Source of the DNA: Deroplatys truncata
Lineage: Eukaryota > Arthropoda > Insecta > Mantodea > Mantidae
Length of the DNA: 64,000 nt
Assembly (NCBI GenBank): GCA_030765065.1
Contig: CM060979.1
Coordinates: 21,977,001 to 22,041,000, forward strand
Direction of reading: 5' to 3'
Shown here: positions 36,401 to 48,335 of the stretch, piece by piece
Position numbering within the stretch: the first letter of the stretch is position 1
Layout: every line of letters starts with the position of its first letter
The notes under the pieces: model-generated
Database searches by the model: none
Seen by the model: the letters and a program-made list of their open reading frames with translations, nothing else
What the model was told of the DNA's origin: nothing
Position numbers and translations under genes: made by a program

Positions 36401-37488
36401 GCAAAAACGTGGGGCTCACAAGAAACTTGTCACATAAAAAAAAAACATCGCTAAATTGCCTTCTTCAAATTGGCATACAACTGTGGGGCAAACTCCTCCA
36501 AATAATTATGCAACCTACTATCTGCCAATTGAAGAACAATACTTCTTCATGCTAAACAGTCTGATAGTATCACCTTCCTTGCATTTACAAGAGATGTGTT
36601 GTCTACCCTATTATACGTAGTGCCGCTACAGGTTCAGCAGGTAATGTGATTTCAAAACAATGATGCTCCAGCACATTTTGATGTAAATGTGCAGAATCAC
36701 CTGAATGTCATGTATCAAAATTGATGGATTGTTAGAGGGGGACCAGTTCCATGGCCACCCTGGTTACCAGATCCTACACTCCTCCACTATTTTCTGTTGG
36801 TTAGAATGAATATGGGATACAGTACTTCTGTAAGGTCAGAGGAAGACCTCACTGCATGGATCCATGGAGTGATAGATGTTCTTAATTCTTACCACACAAC
36901 TGCACCTGTTGGCTCATTTGCATCACGCTCAGCACTGCTGATGTGGCCTTTTCGGTCAAGTAGAGTGTAGATAGTTTGAAATCCTTTTACAGTGTACTGC
37001 TCTTGTTGGAGTTATTGATGAAATGTAGAATGGGTAGCCATTACCGTACGCAAACAATTCTCAAACTTTGATGCTCTACGGTGCCCAAACTGTGCTTTTC
37101 CGGACATGTATTCCCTCTTGAAAAATGATGAGTTTGCCATTCCACACAACATGGTGTTGTCAGTGTTTTGTTTGTATGTTGTTTTTTGGAAGACACTCTG
37201 TATAGAAGAATAATTGAATCTCATAACTTGAAAAGTGCAAGTAAAGAAGGTGCAGATGCAAAACTTTCAATGGGGAGAACTGTATTTAAATTTAAAACTA
37301 TTTAAAAGATGAGAAGAGATAATGTAAGCTGTTCATACACCTATTTGATATCAGTAGACTTAAATGAGTAGTATAGTACGTAACTATCAACACATAATGA
37401 AACTTTTATTTATTATTTCACATTTTTCTCTTTTCCTATGTTTCTTCAGTTAATTTTGCTCACTTATGGACCTTTCTTCTTGTTGTAG

Positions 37489-37741
37489 GTGACAGATGGT
37501 TGTGATGTGTCAAAAGTGACAGAGAAACCCTTGGAAAGTATTCAACCAGGTGTCTCTTTGACTGAACAAAAAGGAGATAAACAAACAGTAAATTCTCCAT
37601 CACAGCCTCATTCCAGCAATGATACAGTTAAGAGGACTTCACCAGCAAGTACCCAGAAAGAAAGTGAAAATGTTCAGCCTTCAAAGCTATCAACAGATCC
37701 ACCATCTCTTGATATCTTAGTATCTGAAACTGAAGTACAAG
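37489..37741 (+). CDS. ZNF532/592/687-family zinc-finger protein, exon 3 of those seen (linker)
   Basis: Coding exon of 253 bp with acceptor TTCTTGTTGTAG and strong donor ACAAG|GTGAGT. It enters in phase 0 and leaves in phase 1. The 84 residues are rich in Ser, Thr, Pro, Glu and Lys and contain no cysteine pairs beyond an isolated Cys, so this is a disordered linker between finger blocks. The evidence is an open frame with good splice sites and exact phase agreement with both neighbours. Homology alone would not identify it. It lies about 290 bp after a transposon end and about 170 bp before a Tc1-like element. Confidence 0.72.
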
Positions 37742-37909
37742 GTGAGTAAGTGCACATGTGTCAATCACTTCATTAGTCTTGAAACACAAGAGTAGTTTTG
37801 TCACTGTAACTTGTTTTGGTGCTGTCAGATTTATATATTAACACATTGCAAGATGGCCATTTAAACCTATCACTGGCTCTCCCTGGATTTGCAGTATGCA
37901 GAAATTATA

Positions 37910-39304
37910 CACTGCCGTTTGTGAAAATTGCAACACCAAGAAGGAAATGCATGAATTCAATGAATTTAATACCACAGGTTAGGTGCATGACAAGTAACAA
38001 ATGATAAACTTTTCAAATCTATAATGACCTTTGAGCCCTAATATTCAGTATTTGGTGTGGCCTCTATGTGCTGCAATTAGAGCTGCTATACGCCGTGACA
38101 TTGAATCAAAAATGTTCTGAATAAGTTCCTGAGGGATTTCCCTCCACACAGTTGTATTTGAGTCCACAAATCCGTGACACTGGTTACTGGAGGACTGTGA
38201 TGCACCAGGTGCCGACCAACCATATCCCAGACATGTTCGATGGGCGACATGTCTGGCGAACGTGCAGGTCAGGTAAGCAGTGGTACCCGTCACTCTTCGA
38301 AGAAGGCTTGTACATTCCTCACAATATGTGGCAGGGCATTGTCCTGTTGAAATGTGGCCTGTGGAGATGCCTGAAGCAGAGGGAGTACGTCAGGCTCTAC
38401 AACCACCGTTAGGTACCGGTTGCTGTTCAAAGTGCCCTCAGTTCGTAGAAGGCAAGTTCGGTTGTTGTAACCAATGGCGCCCCAAACCATCACACCTGGT
38501 GTTTGTCTGCTATGCTGCTCAACAATGCAGTCCTCCAGGTTGCGCTCACTATGGTACCGCTGGACACATATGCGGCCATCACTATAGGACACGTTGGAAC
38601 GGGACTCGTCTGAAAAGACTACATTTTGCCATTCAGTGCCCCAGTGACGGTATTCATGTGCCCATTGCAGTTGGAGGAGCTTGTGGTTTCTGGACAGTGG
38701 TAGTCGATGTAATGGCATACATGCAACCATTCCAACCTGCTGCAGACGGCGACGAACCGTTGATGCAGACAAGACCTGTTGCAGTGCTCAAGCGTCAAGC
38801 CAACACGGTGGATGAAGCTGTACGGTCCGTTATGGCCATGCGGACAAGATGACGGTCATCCTGCGCTGTGGTCATGTTCCGTGGTCCAGTACCTGCTCTT
38901 TGCTGCCTACGACCTTCATCTATCCACTGCTTCCGCACACGCATCACTGTCGTAGCAGCATGCCCTGTACGACCTGAAATGTCATGGTATGACAAACCCA
39001 CTTCCCGGAGACCGATCATTCTGCCCCATTTGAACTCACATGCCGATATGGCTCCCTTTGACGTCGACGAAGCATACTGGCACTCACTTTATTGTTTCCC
39101 CCTTGTTTGACAGCTCTGCACTGACTACACTGGGAGCAACACTGAGCTTGTCAGATCGACACAAGGTCTCTTCTCGGCCTACGTGTACCCCATCTCTCTG
39201 CAAACCTAATCACTTATTGCTTGCATACTCTTCTACATCTCCACCAAGTTTGGAGTTATTCGGGGAATTCTTTCTTGGTGTTGCAATTTTCACAAATGGC
39301 AGTG
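37910..39304 (-). mobile_element. Tc1-like transposon, frameshifted
   Basis: TIRs CACTGCCGTTTGTGAAAATT and the complement AATTTTCACAAATGGCAGTG, with TA(TA) on both sides; 1395 bp. The - strand transposase is in three frames: an N-terminal HTH (VGLSYHDISGRTGHAATTVM, 38795-39019), the core with VVFSDESR and FQQDNALPH (38290-38772), and the final SPDMSPIEHVWDM in a third frame near 38220-38260. All three DDE residues are therefore visible, but not in one frame. Length and motifs fit the Tc1 DD34E family. Confidence 0.9.
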
Positions 39305-39780
39305 TATATACAGGATGAAAGGTGACCTATGGTCATCCTTTTGAAGTATGAAAGGACACATTGTTTTGAGTGTTTTTACTTAATACATTTTTTCCTAAAG
39401 CTTTCTGTTCTTGATATAATTACTATTTTATTTTGTACAATATTGCAACACAGCAAATTCAACAGGTTCACTTTACATTCAACAGGTTAACTTTTAATTC
39501 TTCAGCTTCTCCTGCCATGGTAACCAACAAATAAACACTTCCAATATACAAATAAAAGAAAACTACACATGATTGTAACATTACCTAAATATCATACAGA
39601 ATATAGCACTGAGGAAGCATTTGCAATATTACACAAACTATTAATAGCAACACTTATTTATAAAGGTAAATAAAAGCTTGAGAAACCCAAGTTACAAGAT
39701 TATGCTTCCTTTCTTTGTGAATTATAAAACTCTCTGAATAATTAAAGCAAGACAACGCAAAATCAATGACAACTTCTTTT
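39305..39780. other. No gene seen
   Basis: AT-rich intronic sequence without recognisable features. Confidence 0.3.
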
Positions 39781-39789
39781 TAATGTTTA

Positions 39790-40855
39790 GAAAATTATTC
39801 AAAATGTGTACCCCTTGCGAACACACATGCTTCACAGCATTTTCTCCAATTCTGCTTTACTCTGTGAAGTATATTCAGGTTGTTTTTAATTTCTTTCGCC
39901 GCTCAAAGCATTCTTTAGCATTTCCACATCAGGCACTTCTGTAATGTATATGCAAGTTTTCATATCACCCCAAAGAAAAACATTGATTGGATTTAGATCT
40001 GACGATCTTGGTGGCTATCATATTGGTCCATTGCAGTGATCCAGTGATATACATGGGTGTTGCATAGATGACACATACGGCTCTACTTATATGCAGAGGT
40101 GCACTCTCATGTAATAGTCTCATATCATTTCTTACTGCCAGAGCAACATCCTCAAGCAGAACTGGTAGTGTTTGCTGAAGAAACTAGAGATAGATAGCTC
40201 CTATCAAAACCCAAGGAAAAATCCACAGACCGATTAATGTATTTCCTACGATTCCAGCACAAACATTTACAGAAAATCTGTGCTGAAAGCTGACTTGTCT
40301 TATTGTGTGTGGATTGTCATAAGTCCAGGTGTGCATTATGGTAATTAATTACTCTATTTCTGGTAAATGTTGCTTCATCCATTGCAAGAATTTTAAGGGG
40401 AAAACACCCTCCTTGTTGAAGAAACCATTTGGAAAATGCCAATCTACTTCAGAGAGATACTGGACGTGCTGAGTATGATAAGGGCGTAGCAATTCTTCTT
40501 TTAATGTTCTCAAAACAGTCCAATGGGATATGCCGATAGTGTGAGCTATACCACAGGTGCTGCTTCCAGGATCTTCTTCTACCATTTGAATGATTTGTTT
40601 TTCATGTACAACATTTCTTTGACCAACTCCTTCAACATGACGAGATATGCTTCCTGTATCTAGAACTCTTTGGCAGATGAAAACAAATGTCCTATGATAT
40701 AGTGCTTGTCTATTTGGAAGTCTTTCTTTATAGACCCTTGCAGTAGCTGCTGCATTACAATGTGTTTCACCATAAATGAGTAGCATTTCAAGATAATCAG
40801 CATTAGCACAGTCAGCCACTTTGTAGCTGATGATCTGCTGTTTCAAAAACAAGCC
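39790..40855 (-). pseudogene. DUF4817-type transposase pseudogene
   Basis: The - strand frame 40349-40852 gives DYLEMLLIYGETHCNAAATA.., YKERLPNRQALYHRTFVFIC, VLDTGSISRH and GISHWTVLRTL. These are the N-terminal DUF4817/HTH pair found in a group of insect Tc1/mariner-related transposases. Further left, decayed frames show SPDLNPINVFLWGDMK (near 39990), the third-catalytic-residue region. Long stretches between are frame-broken. TIRs could not be placed. Confidence 0.72.
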
Positions 40856-40859
40856 ATAA

Positions 40860-41790
40860 ATGTACTAAACAGCAGCTGAAGTACATTTCTTTGTAAACAA
40901 ACAGCTGAAATACGTTACTTTTGATCTTATAATGGCATCATGTTGTGTAGTCTCGTGGCTAACAATGTAGATTCAATTGAGACAAATTTTGAAAGCTTAT
41001 AACAATAGTAAGAGTGTGAATTCTTTTAATTTAAATTTATTTAAATACACAGAAAATATTTACATTTCAATCTCCTCTAAGAAATATTTGAAAAAGTATT
41101 TAAGTTTCATAAACTCTTCATTTAATATAGAGTTAATATTAAGCAATTTTCGCTTTTTTTCTCAAAAACTACTTTAAAAACAGCAAAACTGCATTAAGAT
41201 TTATTTTGCTCAAAGCCCTAGACCAAACCTATGAATTAATCATATGGGAGGTTTTCATTATGGAAAATAGCCGCTGGTAATGAACTTTGAAATCCCTAAG
41301 GAGAGAGACATAATTAGTCAGTTCTTCTAACTGCCACCAGAGAGTAGCAGAGAGGATGATGCAGTATTTGGAACCTAACTGAGGATGAGGTAACTACCCC
41401 AAAAACATGTTTCTATATTTATACAAGGTAAACATGTAGTTTTAGTGAAGTTTGTGTATTTAAACCAGACTCACTGTAATATTAGGAATTAGAATAATTG
41501 CAGATAACTTTTTGGGAAGAATATATTGAAGTGAATTAACTAGTGTAACTTAGTGTGTCACTCACTCAAAAGCTTCACTATTTAGCTATTTACCTCGGTC
41601 CTGTTCTGTGACTTTAGTGGTTGAAGCATGGTATTCCTTTTCCCAGCCATGGAATGCACATGTGTTTGAGACCACCCATATGGATGCAGATTTTTCAGCT
41701 CATGTGTAGGATCCTTATGATGCATTTGAGGAGCTGTGGTAGGCGGAGGTCTGTTGGTCACAAAAGCTAATGTTCTGGCTGGAGGAATCA
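40860..41790. other. No gene seen
   Basis: AT-rich intronic sequence. A moderately GC-rich patch at 41600-41780 might be an unrecognised SINE. Confidence 0.3.
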
Positions 41791-41793
41791 TGG

Positions 41794-41985
41794 TGTTGAT
41801 AATAAATAAAAAATAATTATTTAAGCTATGTTTAAATGAAACAATTATTAAAATACTATGCTTATTCACAATCTTTAATATTTGAAGTTCAAAAAGAAGG
41901 ATAATACATGTGATGCAGTAACAAACTACAATTTTCATTTGCTTGAAAGGTGTGCTGCAGCAGACACATGCATTTGTTTGAACCA
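41794..41985 (+). repeat. Direct repeat, left member
   Basis: About 190 bp that recurs in the same orientation at 42718-42896. Shared blocks include TTTCATTTGCTTGAAAGGTG and GCATTTGTTT. The intervening 730 bp shows no coding sequence. Confidence 0.7.
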
Positions 41986-42717
41986 GGATCATTTCTTGGA
42001 TTGGATTGAGTATAGACTGATCTACATGTAGGAGTTATGTGCCTGACTCGCCAAATACTATTATCTTTTCGGCCCAAGAATGAGTCCTAACATAAACAAT
42101 GCACTTAGTATCATTCTGTGCTTTAGCATTTATTGAAAGCATTGAGGAACTTCCTCTCTTCTCCCTCAACAACTGTTCAGCTGTTTAAGTTTAGGATTTC
42201 AAAAATTACTATTGTTACCTCCCAATGTTAATAGATTCACATTCTATCTTTCACTGCATCAACACTTACTATTAAAGAAATGCATACCCTTATACTTAAA
42301 GTAGATGCACTAATTGAAGAATGGGTGAAAAAATGTTATGAAATATATTTTATTAGTAAAATCCTACATGTTAAAGGGAGTCCTCGAGTAATAGTGCAAC
42401 ACCCAGCTTGGAATCAGAAGTAGTGATATCTCTTGAGTCGACTTCCAGGTTTATAATCAGGTCTGTCTACCATTTGGTCACAAATCATTCACAGTCACAC
42501 CAGTTGCTTCTGATGTTGATTTAAAGACATCCTTAACCGCAAGGACATCATTATGCTCAAACAAAAAGTTGACTACATTCAAAACTATTGTTTTTTTCAT
42601 TACACTGCTCTCACCCGATATGCACTCAGGCCATGATCGCAACATAAACAATACTGCATTAGTACGACTGTTGCTTCCTTCCAGTAAACAATGCAAGCAT
42701 ATTGATGGCTGTATGCC

Positions 42718-42896
42718 ATGATAAATAAAAACTAATTATTTAAGGTATGTTTAAATAAAATGATTATTAAAATAGTATCATCATTCACTTTCTTTATTGT
42801 TTGAAGTACAAAAGTACATGCAGCGCAGTAACAAACTATTTTCATTTGCTTGAAAGGTGTACTGCGGCAATGACTTGTGCATTTGTTTACTACAGG
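42718..42896 (+). repeat. Direct repeat, right member
   Basis: Partner of 41794-41985, roughly 80% alike by eye, with small indels. Confidence 0.7.
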
Positions 42897-43214
42897 ACAC
42901 TCTTGGCGTGGGTGAATTCTGATTTATACGACTAACGAGCTGGAAATTTGAAATTTCGAATTTATTTATCATACATTAGTAACACATCACTGTTTATAAG
43001 TTTCTACTTAATTAATATTCTATTATGTTTAATTCACTGACCAACCTTTGACTGCCAGTTTCCATAGCTTAGATATTATTTTAATTTTGTGAAATTACAT
43101 ATGAAAATGCCTGCTTAGCTATCTAAGATAATAACCTTTCTTATTACCTTTATTAAATTCCACCACTCTCATAAAGTGTAGTAAATGTTGATTTAATTGA
43201 TGTGTTAGAGGCTA

Positions 43215-43465
43215 AACTAATGAAGTCCGGGACTTAAAGTACTACTGCATTGTAAGTCGCCATTGGGGTATGTCATCTCAAAACAATTTGAGATCTCCTT
43301 GTGATTTACCGGAAAAAATGTGAGTCAGCTGGAGAATTTAGTGTCCTACTGGCATTTTGCCATGGTAGCTCAGTGGTTAGAGCAACTGTACAGAAACCAG
43401 GAGATCCATGGTTGAAATCCCGGCTATGGCATTGAATTTTCAGTCCTCTGATTCTACCTTTCCAA
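43215..43465 (+). repeat. tRNA-derived SINE, family B, next to exon 4
   Basis: The tRNA-like unit TTGCCATGGTAGCTCAGTGG (box A) and ATGGTTGAAATCCCGGC (box B) lies at 43357-43432. It is followed by GCATTGAATTTTCAG and CTGATTCTACCTTTCC, and preceded by about 135 bp shared with 15585-15770. It ends about 35 bp before the splice acceptor of the exon at 43500. Confidence 0.75.
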
Positions 43466-43499
43466 CCTTTTAATAAATGTTGTTTTTAATACTTTGCAG

Positions 43500-43773
43500 C
43501 TTCCAAGGAATGCAAAGAGTGTGGGAAGATACCCGATGGAGAACTGAAGGATCATTACCAGAGTTTCAATGCACCATTACTGAGTGAGCTGAGTTGTACG
43601 TTATGCAAACTGATTTTGCCCTCACGATGCAGTCTGATGGCCCATAAACGCATCCACTTGCAGAAAAGGCCTTTTATCTGCCCTGAATGTGCTCGTGAGT
43701 TCAGCATGTGGGCTTCATTTTATGTACATATGCTGTATACTTGCTTCCACATGTTTAAGGAAGTGCGATATAG
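43500..43773 (+). CDS. ZNF532/592/687-family zinc-finger protein, exon 4 of those seen (fingers)
   Basis: Coding exon of 274 bp with acceptor ATACTTTGCAG and donor ATATAG|GTAAGA. Entry is phase 1 (split GCT Ala) and exit phase 2. It encodes a short CKECGK knuckle, then a canonical finger CTLCKLILPSRCSLMAHKRIH (C-x2-C-x12-H-x3-H), then a linked second finger CPECAREFSMWASFYVHML.. (C-x2-C-x12-H-x4-C), with a RPF-type linker between them. The frame runs without break into the first finger of the last exon through a split Arg codon. A tRNA-derived SINE ends roughly 20-40 bp upstream of the acceptor, and its tail appears to form part of the pyrimidine tract. Confidence 0.85.
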
Positions 43774-45455
43774 GTAAGAAAATATCGAACATTATTATGG
43801 TTAAACCTTTCTATTCATAACACATAGTATTGCAAGGATCTCTATGAAATATCCAGTCTGCATTTTATTTGACTTTTAAATGAATCAGTTACTGAAATAC
43901 TATTGACATTAAAGGACCTTAAATATTACCTAAACTTATCATCAAATTGACTTAAAATGATTTAAGTTTCAACAGTCTTCATTTCAGAGTGTTATGGTTA
44001 ATACAGAACATTAATTTTGTAAGATTGGGACTGAAATTGAAATTGAATTTAAATAAGTGTCTAAAGAGAATTCCAGTCTAAAACTGCTCATTGGTATATA
44101 TAAAACATGATACCAAAATGCATAAAAATGTTGATTTTTTTTTTCTGAACTCGATGTGATTATGTGAAACAAAAATGTTGAACAATAACAGAAACATTAT
44201 GACATCACTTACTCCCAGTGGCAAAGCGTGAAATAATTAATAGGGTAGGCCTTCTTATTATTGGGGACAAAACGTTTTTTGATGATCTGACTCCTTGCTC
44301 CAGCCTTTAATTGACAACTGAGCCACGCAGGGTCAATGGCATGTTCATACTTGAGATGTTTTTACAGAGGGGTTGAATATATGAGGGTAACTCATTTTGT
44401 AAGGGCAGTTTTAGAGAAAATTGTTAATCCAAGAAACCTAGTTTTTGACACATCCACATTAGTGGTAGCATGTGGCCTAAACAATAGCTGAAGCCCTTTT
44501 CACATAAAACAAGAACATGTAACATACCTATTTCTTGTATATTAAGTTGACTCTCTTATCCTTTTGGTTGGCACACTCACTATACCATGAGCTTTTAAAA
44601 TGTCTGATGCAACACTTTGCACCTTTCCTTTCCACTTTATGTCCGATACACTAAGAATTGGCTTAGGTCTGCCTGTATAATCAGTGCAACGTGAAAAATA
44701 TTTTTGTAACACACGCCACACTATGTCATTTTAAGATTCCTTGCAAATCTTCAATAGTTTAACTGTTTTTAAGTTATAAACTTATTGTTGATACTTTTAA
44801 TTCACACTAGTGAACTTCCAAGACCATGAACACGGCAATAATTTCTATTTACAAATTGTTTTCACACATGAATGAACTGACACAGAGGTCCAAGTCCGGA
44901 GAACTTAGGAGTTTGAAAAGTGATTTGATAGGGAAAACATTGTTATCCAAGCCAGGGATGTTTGCAAGTTTACAAAAGATTTTGCAAGTGTCACTGAATA
45001 GCCTCTACAAGGGGTCTTTCTACTCCAGAAGATCCAGGATTTTAGCTTCACTGTAGCCTCGAAGTAGGTAGTTTGTGGGAGGTACACAACTCTCATACTG
45101 TCCAAGTTTGAGTTGATTGACATAGCAACCAGACGTAAACAGTGCAACTGAAAATCCCAGAGCCAAGATTAACTGCATCACCCTCTATACCTGCTCATGG
45201 ACATTGTAGTTTTCCCATTTTGCTCGCTTATAACCCATTTTCTTTATTCCCATCTACTGCCACAGTAATACTTCAGAATGGCGATTTTTGCTCTTAAAAT
45301 AATGATTCTAAAATTATATTTCTGTGTGTGAGTAGTGGAATGTTTAAAGTAGAGATAAAATTATATTCAAATACACCTAATTAGAAAGCAGTTGAAATGG
45401 TGCTCCATTAGCTTCACCTAAGGAACCGATCCTGCCCACATCTACCTCAAGATTT
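43774..45455. other. Intron sequence, no element recognised
   Basis: About 1.7 kb of AT-rich intron. Frames at 44826-45147 have no recognisable content. Confidence 0.3.
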
Positions 45456-45460
45456 GAATA

Positions 45461-45755
45461 CAGTGGAATCTCGTTAGCACGTTCCTCATTAACACATTTT
45501 CCCGTGTATTACGTTCAATTATAAAAGTTCTGGTACCAAATCACCAAATGTAATAAATAACATTTGCTTAGTATGTTTTCCTGGTCCCGCTTACTACGTT
45601 TGAAGTTTGACGTCCTCATTCACTGTTTTTGCCAATCCTTGATCGGTCCAGTGGGAAAAGGCGCTTAACACATTCAAAGTTTGATGTCCTCATTGGCTAC
45701 TTTGGTCAATCCTCGGTCACTGGGTGGATACCGGCAGCCAATCACATGCATGTAT
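45461..45755. mobile_element. pogo/Tigger-type element end (truncated)
   Basis: CAGTGGAATCTCGTTAGCAC preceded by TA at 45459-45460. It is colinear with the reverse complement of 35220-35512, including GCCAATCCTTGATCGG, and stops near 45755. Only one terminus is present. Confidence 0.75.
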
Positions 45756-45794
45756 GTACATTTACTAATACTACTTCACAGAGCTACATACGTA

Positions 45795-46040
45795 TTATCA
45801 TCAGGATAATTTGTCATTCAGATAATCTTGTACAGAATAATATGCTTTTGAGCATAGGTATTCTTTAACAGCAGTTTTAAAGACATTGAAATTGTCAACT
45901 TTTCTCTTAAGATCCTTAGGGAGAGTATTAAATATTTTTATGGTCTCATAATATACACCTTTCTGGAAGCAAGAAAGCTTTGCACTGGGATGATGGATGT
46001 TACCCTTTTGTCTAGTGTTTATCTCATGAATTTCCATGTT
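45795..46040 (-). mobile_element. LINE ORF2 C-terminal tail (second LINE family)
   Basis: The - strand frame has GNIHHPSAKLSCFQKGVYYE and IKIFNTLPKDLKRKVDN, then FKTAVKEYLCSKAYYS. This matches the conserved C-terminal tail after the reverse transcriptase in many arthropod non-LTR elements. It differs from the LINE family at 24120. Confidence 0.7.
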
Positions 46041-46335
46041 TGTAATAAATGTGGTTCAATTGCATACATAGTGCAAGTGGTTTATGAGAAATCTTATTTT
46101 GAAACTTTTATGCACCGACACTTGTACAACCTGTGGTAGCACAAACTAAAGAAAAACAAAAGGGAATTATAATACTTCTGTAGATTCTTACAAGTAAAGA
46201 GAACATAATGTGCAGGTTTGCAATTCTGAAATATTGCATTTTCCGTTGACTAATTTATCAGATGTACGAGTATATTTACCAACAGATAAAGTGCCTTAAT
46301 ATTTGTTATATTATGCCATCCTACCTGGGGGCACT

Positions 46336-46795
46336 CTCCTTCTTCTTCTTCTTCTTCTTCTTCTTCTTCTTCTTCTTCTTCTTCTTCTTCTTCTTCTTCT
46401 TCTTCTTCTTCTTCTTCTTCTTCTTCTTCCTCTTCCTCTTCCTCTTCCTCTTCCTCTTCCTCTTCCTCTTCCTCTTCCTCTTCCTCTTCCTCTTCCTCTT
46501 CCTCTTCCTCTTCCTCTTCCTCTTCCTCTTCCTCTTCCTCTTCCTCTTCCTCTTCCTCTTCCTCTTCCTCTTCCTCTTCCTCTTCCTCTTCCTCTTCCTC
46601 TTCCTCTTCCTCTTCCTCTTCCTCTTCCTCTTCCTCTTCCTCTTCCTCTTCCTCTTCCTCTTCCTCTTCCTCTTCCTCTTCCTCTTCCTCTTCCTCTTCC
46701 TCTTCCTCTTCCTCTTCCTCTTCCTCTTCCTCTTCCTCTTCCTCTTCCTCTTCCTCTTCCTCCTCCTCCTCCTCCTCCTCCTCCTCCTCCTCCTC
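46336..46795. repeat. 460-bp polypyrimidine satellite: (TTC)n, (TTCCTC)n, (TCC)n
   Basis: A pure pyrimidine + strand changes from TTC triplets (to about 46430) to TTCCTC hexamers (to about 46760) and then TCC triplets. It abuts a - strand LINE 3' end at 46796. Open frames here (poly-Leu, Phe or Pro) are artefacts. Confidence 0.97.
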
Positions 46796-47510
46796 AGGGT
46801 TTAGGCTATGCAGCCCATTCCGGCAAAGTCATTTGTGAAGTTTGTCCTCTTCTGCGTTGGCCAACATATCTTGTTCCTCTCGGATTATATGGGAAGGCTC
46901 TTTTTGGCATTCTTTCATTGTTCATTCTAATTAAGTCCTTCGTCCACTTTCTTTTATATGTTTTAATTTTATCTCCAATCTTTTAAATATTTAATTCTTC
47001 TCTTATTGTTTCATTTCTTATTTTATACGCTTTTGTACATCAGCAGCTTGTATTTTACTTTCATCTTTTGATTTCATTATCCAGTTTCCGCTTCCACATA
47101 ATAACGAGGGGACAGCCATTGTTTTATATAATTTCAACTTTGTGTCTTTCCTGGTTTTTCGGCCTAGGGTTCTCATGATGGTTCCACATATTGCCTGAAA
47201 TTTTGATATTTTATTTTCTATATTTTTACTTGTCCTTAAGCTATATCACATCCCAAGTACTGAAAATGTGATACCTGTTCTATTATTCTACCTTCTGTTT
47301 TTAAACTTACTAATTCTCAGATATACTTTCTCACACCAGTTTCATATAAACATCTACTTTGAGATTTTTTATATTGTATAAATTTTATCGTACATCTACG
47401 CTACTCTTGCTTCTATCCATACTTAGAAAGTAATTCCTTAATAGATAACTAATCTCATTAAGGTCTCCAATGCATTTCCCTTTGTCATTTAGTGGAATGA
47501 TAGTTCTTTG
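46796..47510 (-). mobile_element. LINE 3' region
   Basis: On the - strand it ends with residues resembling KRAFPYN, GTRYVGQRRRGQTSQMTLPE and WAA followed by a stop. Directly after lies the (GAGGAG)/(GAAGAG)/(GAA) tract. Upstream parts are broken. The position suggests the purine tract grew from the element's 3' tail. Confidence 0.55.
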
Positions 47511-47996
47511 AACTCTCTTACCAAAAGCAAACTGCTGAAATGTGTCTATGAATTACTGCTGCACAGAGATTTAAGGCCCTTTCTGTAACTTCCTTTCTGG
47601 TCATATTGTCAGGGTTTTTATAACAACAGTGTTGCATTTGACTAGCAATATGTATAAAGGCTGATTCACAAAATCCTAAGAACAAAAACCAGAATGTAAA
47701 TGAGAATGGAAAGCAAAACATCATACTGTATTTTGGTTCATAATAACCTGGGAATGAAAACAGGAACACATTGATGGCCATATTGACAGCAAAGTGGAAA
47801 GTCAATTTTGTGTATTGGGATGTCATCATGTATTTGTAACTGACCAATGATACTTTTTTGCATGCTTCCAATTCATCCAACATAATGCAGATTAGCCAAC
47901 ATAAAATTTGATAGAATAAATGCTTTTCTAAATGCAGATCCATTATTATTTGTGATTCCTCTAGTCACACTAAGTATCATTCCTTTTATTAATAGC
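47511..47996. other. No gene seen
   Basis: A 141-residue - strand frame (47518-47943) has hydrophobic stretches but no recognised family and no exon context. Left as unassigned. Confidence 0.3.
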
Positions 47997-48003
47997 ATAC
48001 ATT

Positions 48004-48335
48004 AAAGTCATCATCGTCCTTTCTAATGCTCCCCATATGGCCTATAACTTTTGGGGTATACCTCATTCCACAAGTGATGACTGGACCCATTTCTGAGGTG
48101 GAGGCACCCAGCTGGTGGTATCCGTTGCCTCTGATGGTAGTGGAATGAGAGGACCTACAGTTTTTACCTTGGACTCCGAACCATGTTGTACCTTGGGGAT
48201 ACTTCACATGAGCAAGTCAGAGGTGAAGATGTGGATAGGGCTGACTTAAAAATGCCACCCCAGAACTGGGAATTGAACCCTGGACCCTCAGTACGAGATC
48301 TGGAAACAAAACCACTGAGCTACGCCAGTGCCCGT
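48004..48335 (-). repeat. tRNA-derived SINE, family D
   Basis: The reverse strand starts ACGGGCACTGGCGTAGCTCA (box A) with GGGTCCAGGGTTCAATTCCC (box B), then a ~250-bp body. ATACATT flanks it at 47997-48003 and 48336-48342, a possible target duplication. Confidence 0.75.

Larger units (their letters stand above)
33757..37200 (+). mobile_element. Long-TIR Tc1/mariner-related (DUF4817-type) element with nested insertions
   Basis: Inverted ends: 33763-33880 pairs with 37050-37200 (for example GAAAAGCACGGTTTGGAAGC against its counterpart). + strand transposase pieces lie on both sides of an insertion. A first-Asp region (LFTDECAFTRDILNLHSMHV, 34080-34143, followed by a VNVWAGIVGD-like decayed stretch) is on the left. 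FQNNDAPAHFDVNVQNHLNV and then RGGPVPWPPWLPD..LLHYFLL are at 36653-36810. About 2.3 kb of other elements (Tigger-type, LTR-like) lie between them. Confidence 0.65.

Noticed and set aside
46262..46986. Long Leu/Phe and Leu/Pro frames
   Set aside because: Entirely produced by the polypyrimidine tract; no start context, no domain.
47518..47943. 141-residue - strand frame with hydrophobic stretches as a membrane protein gene
   Set aside because: No family match by eye, no splice or promoter context, and it lies next to LINE debris.
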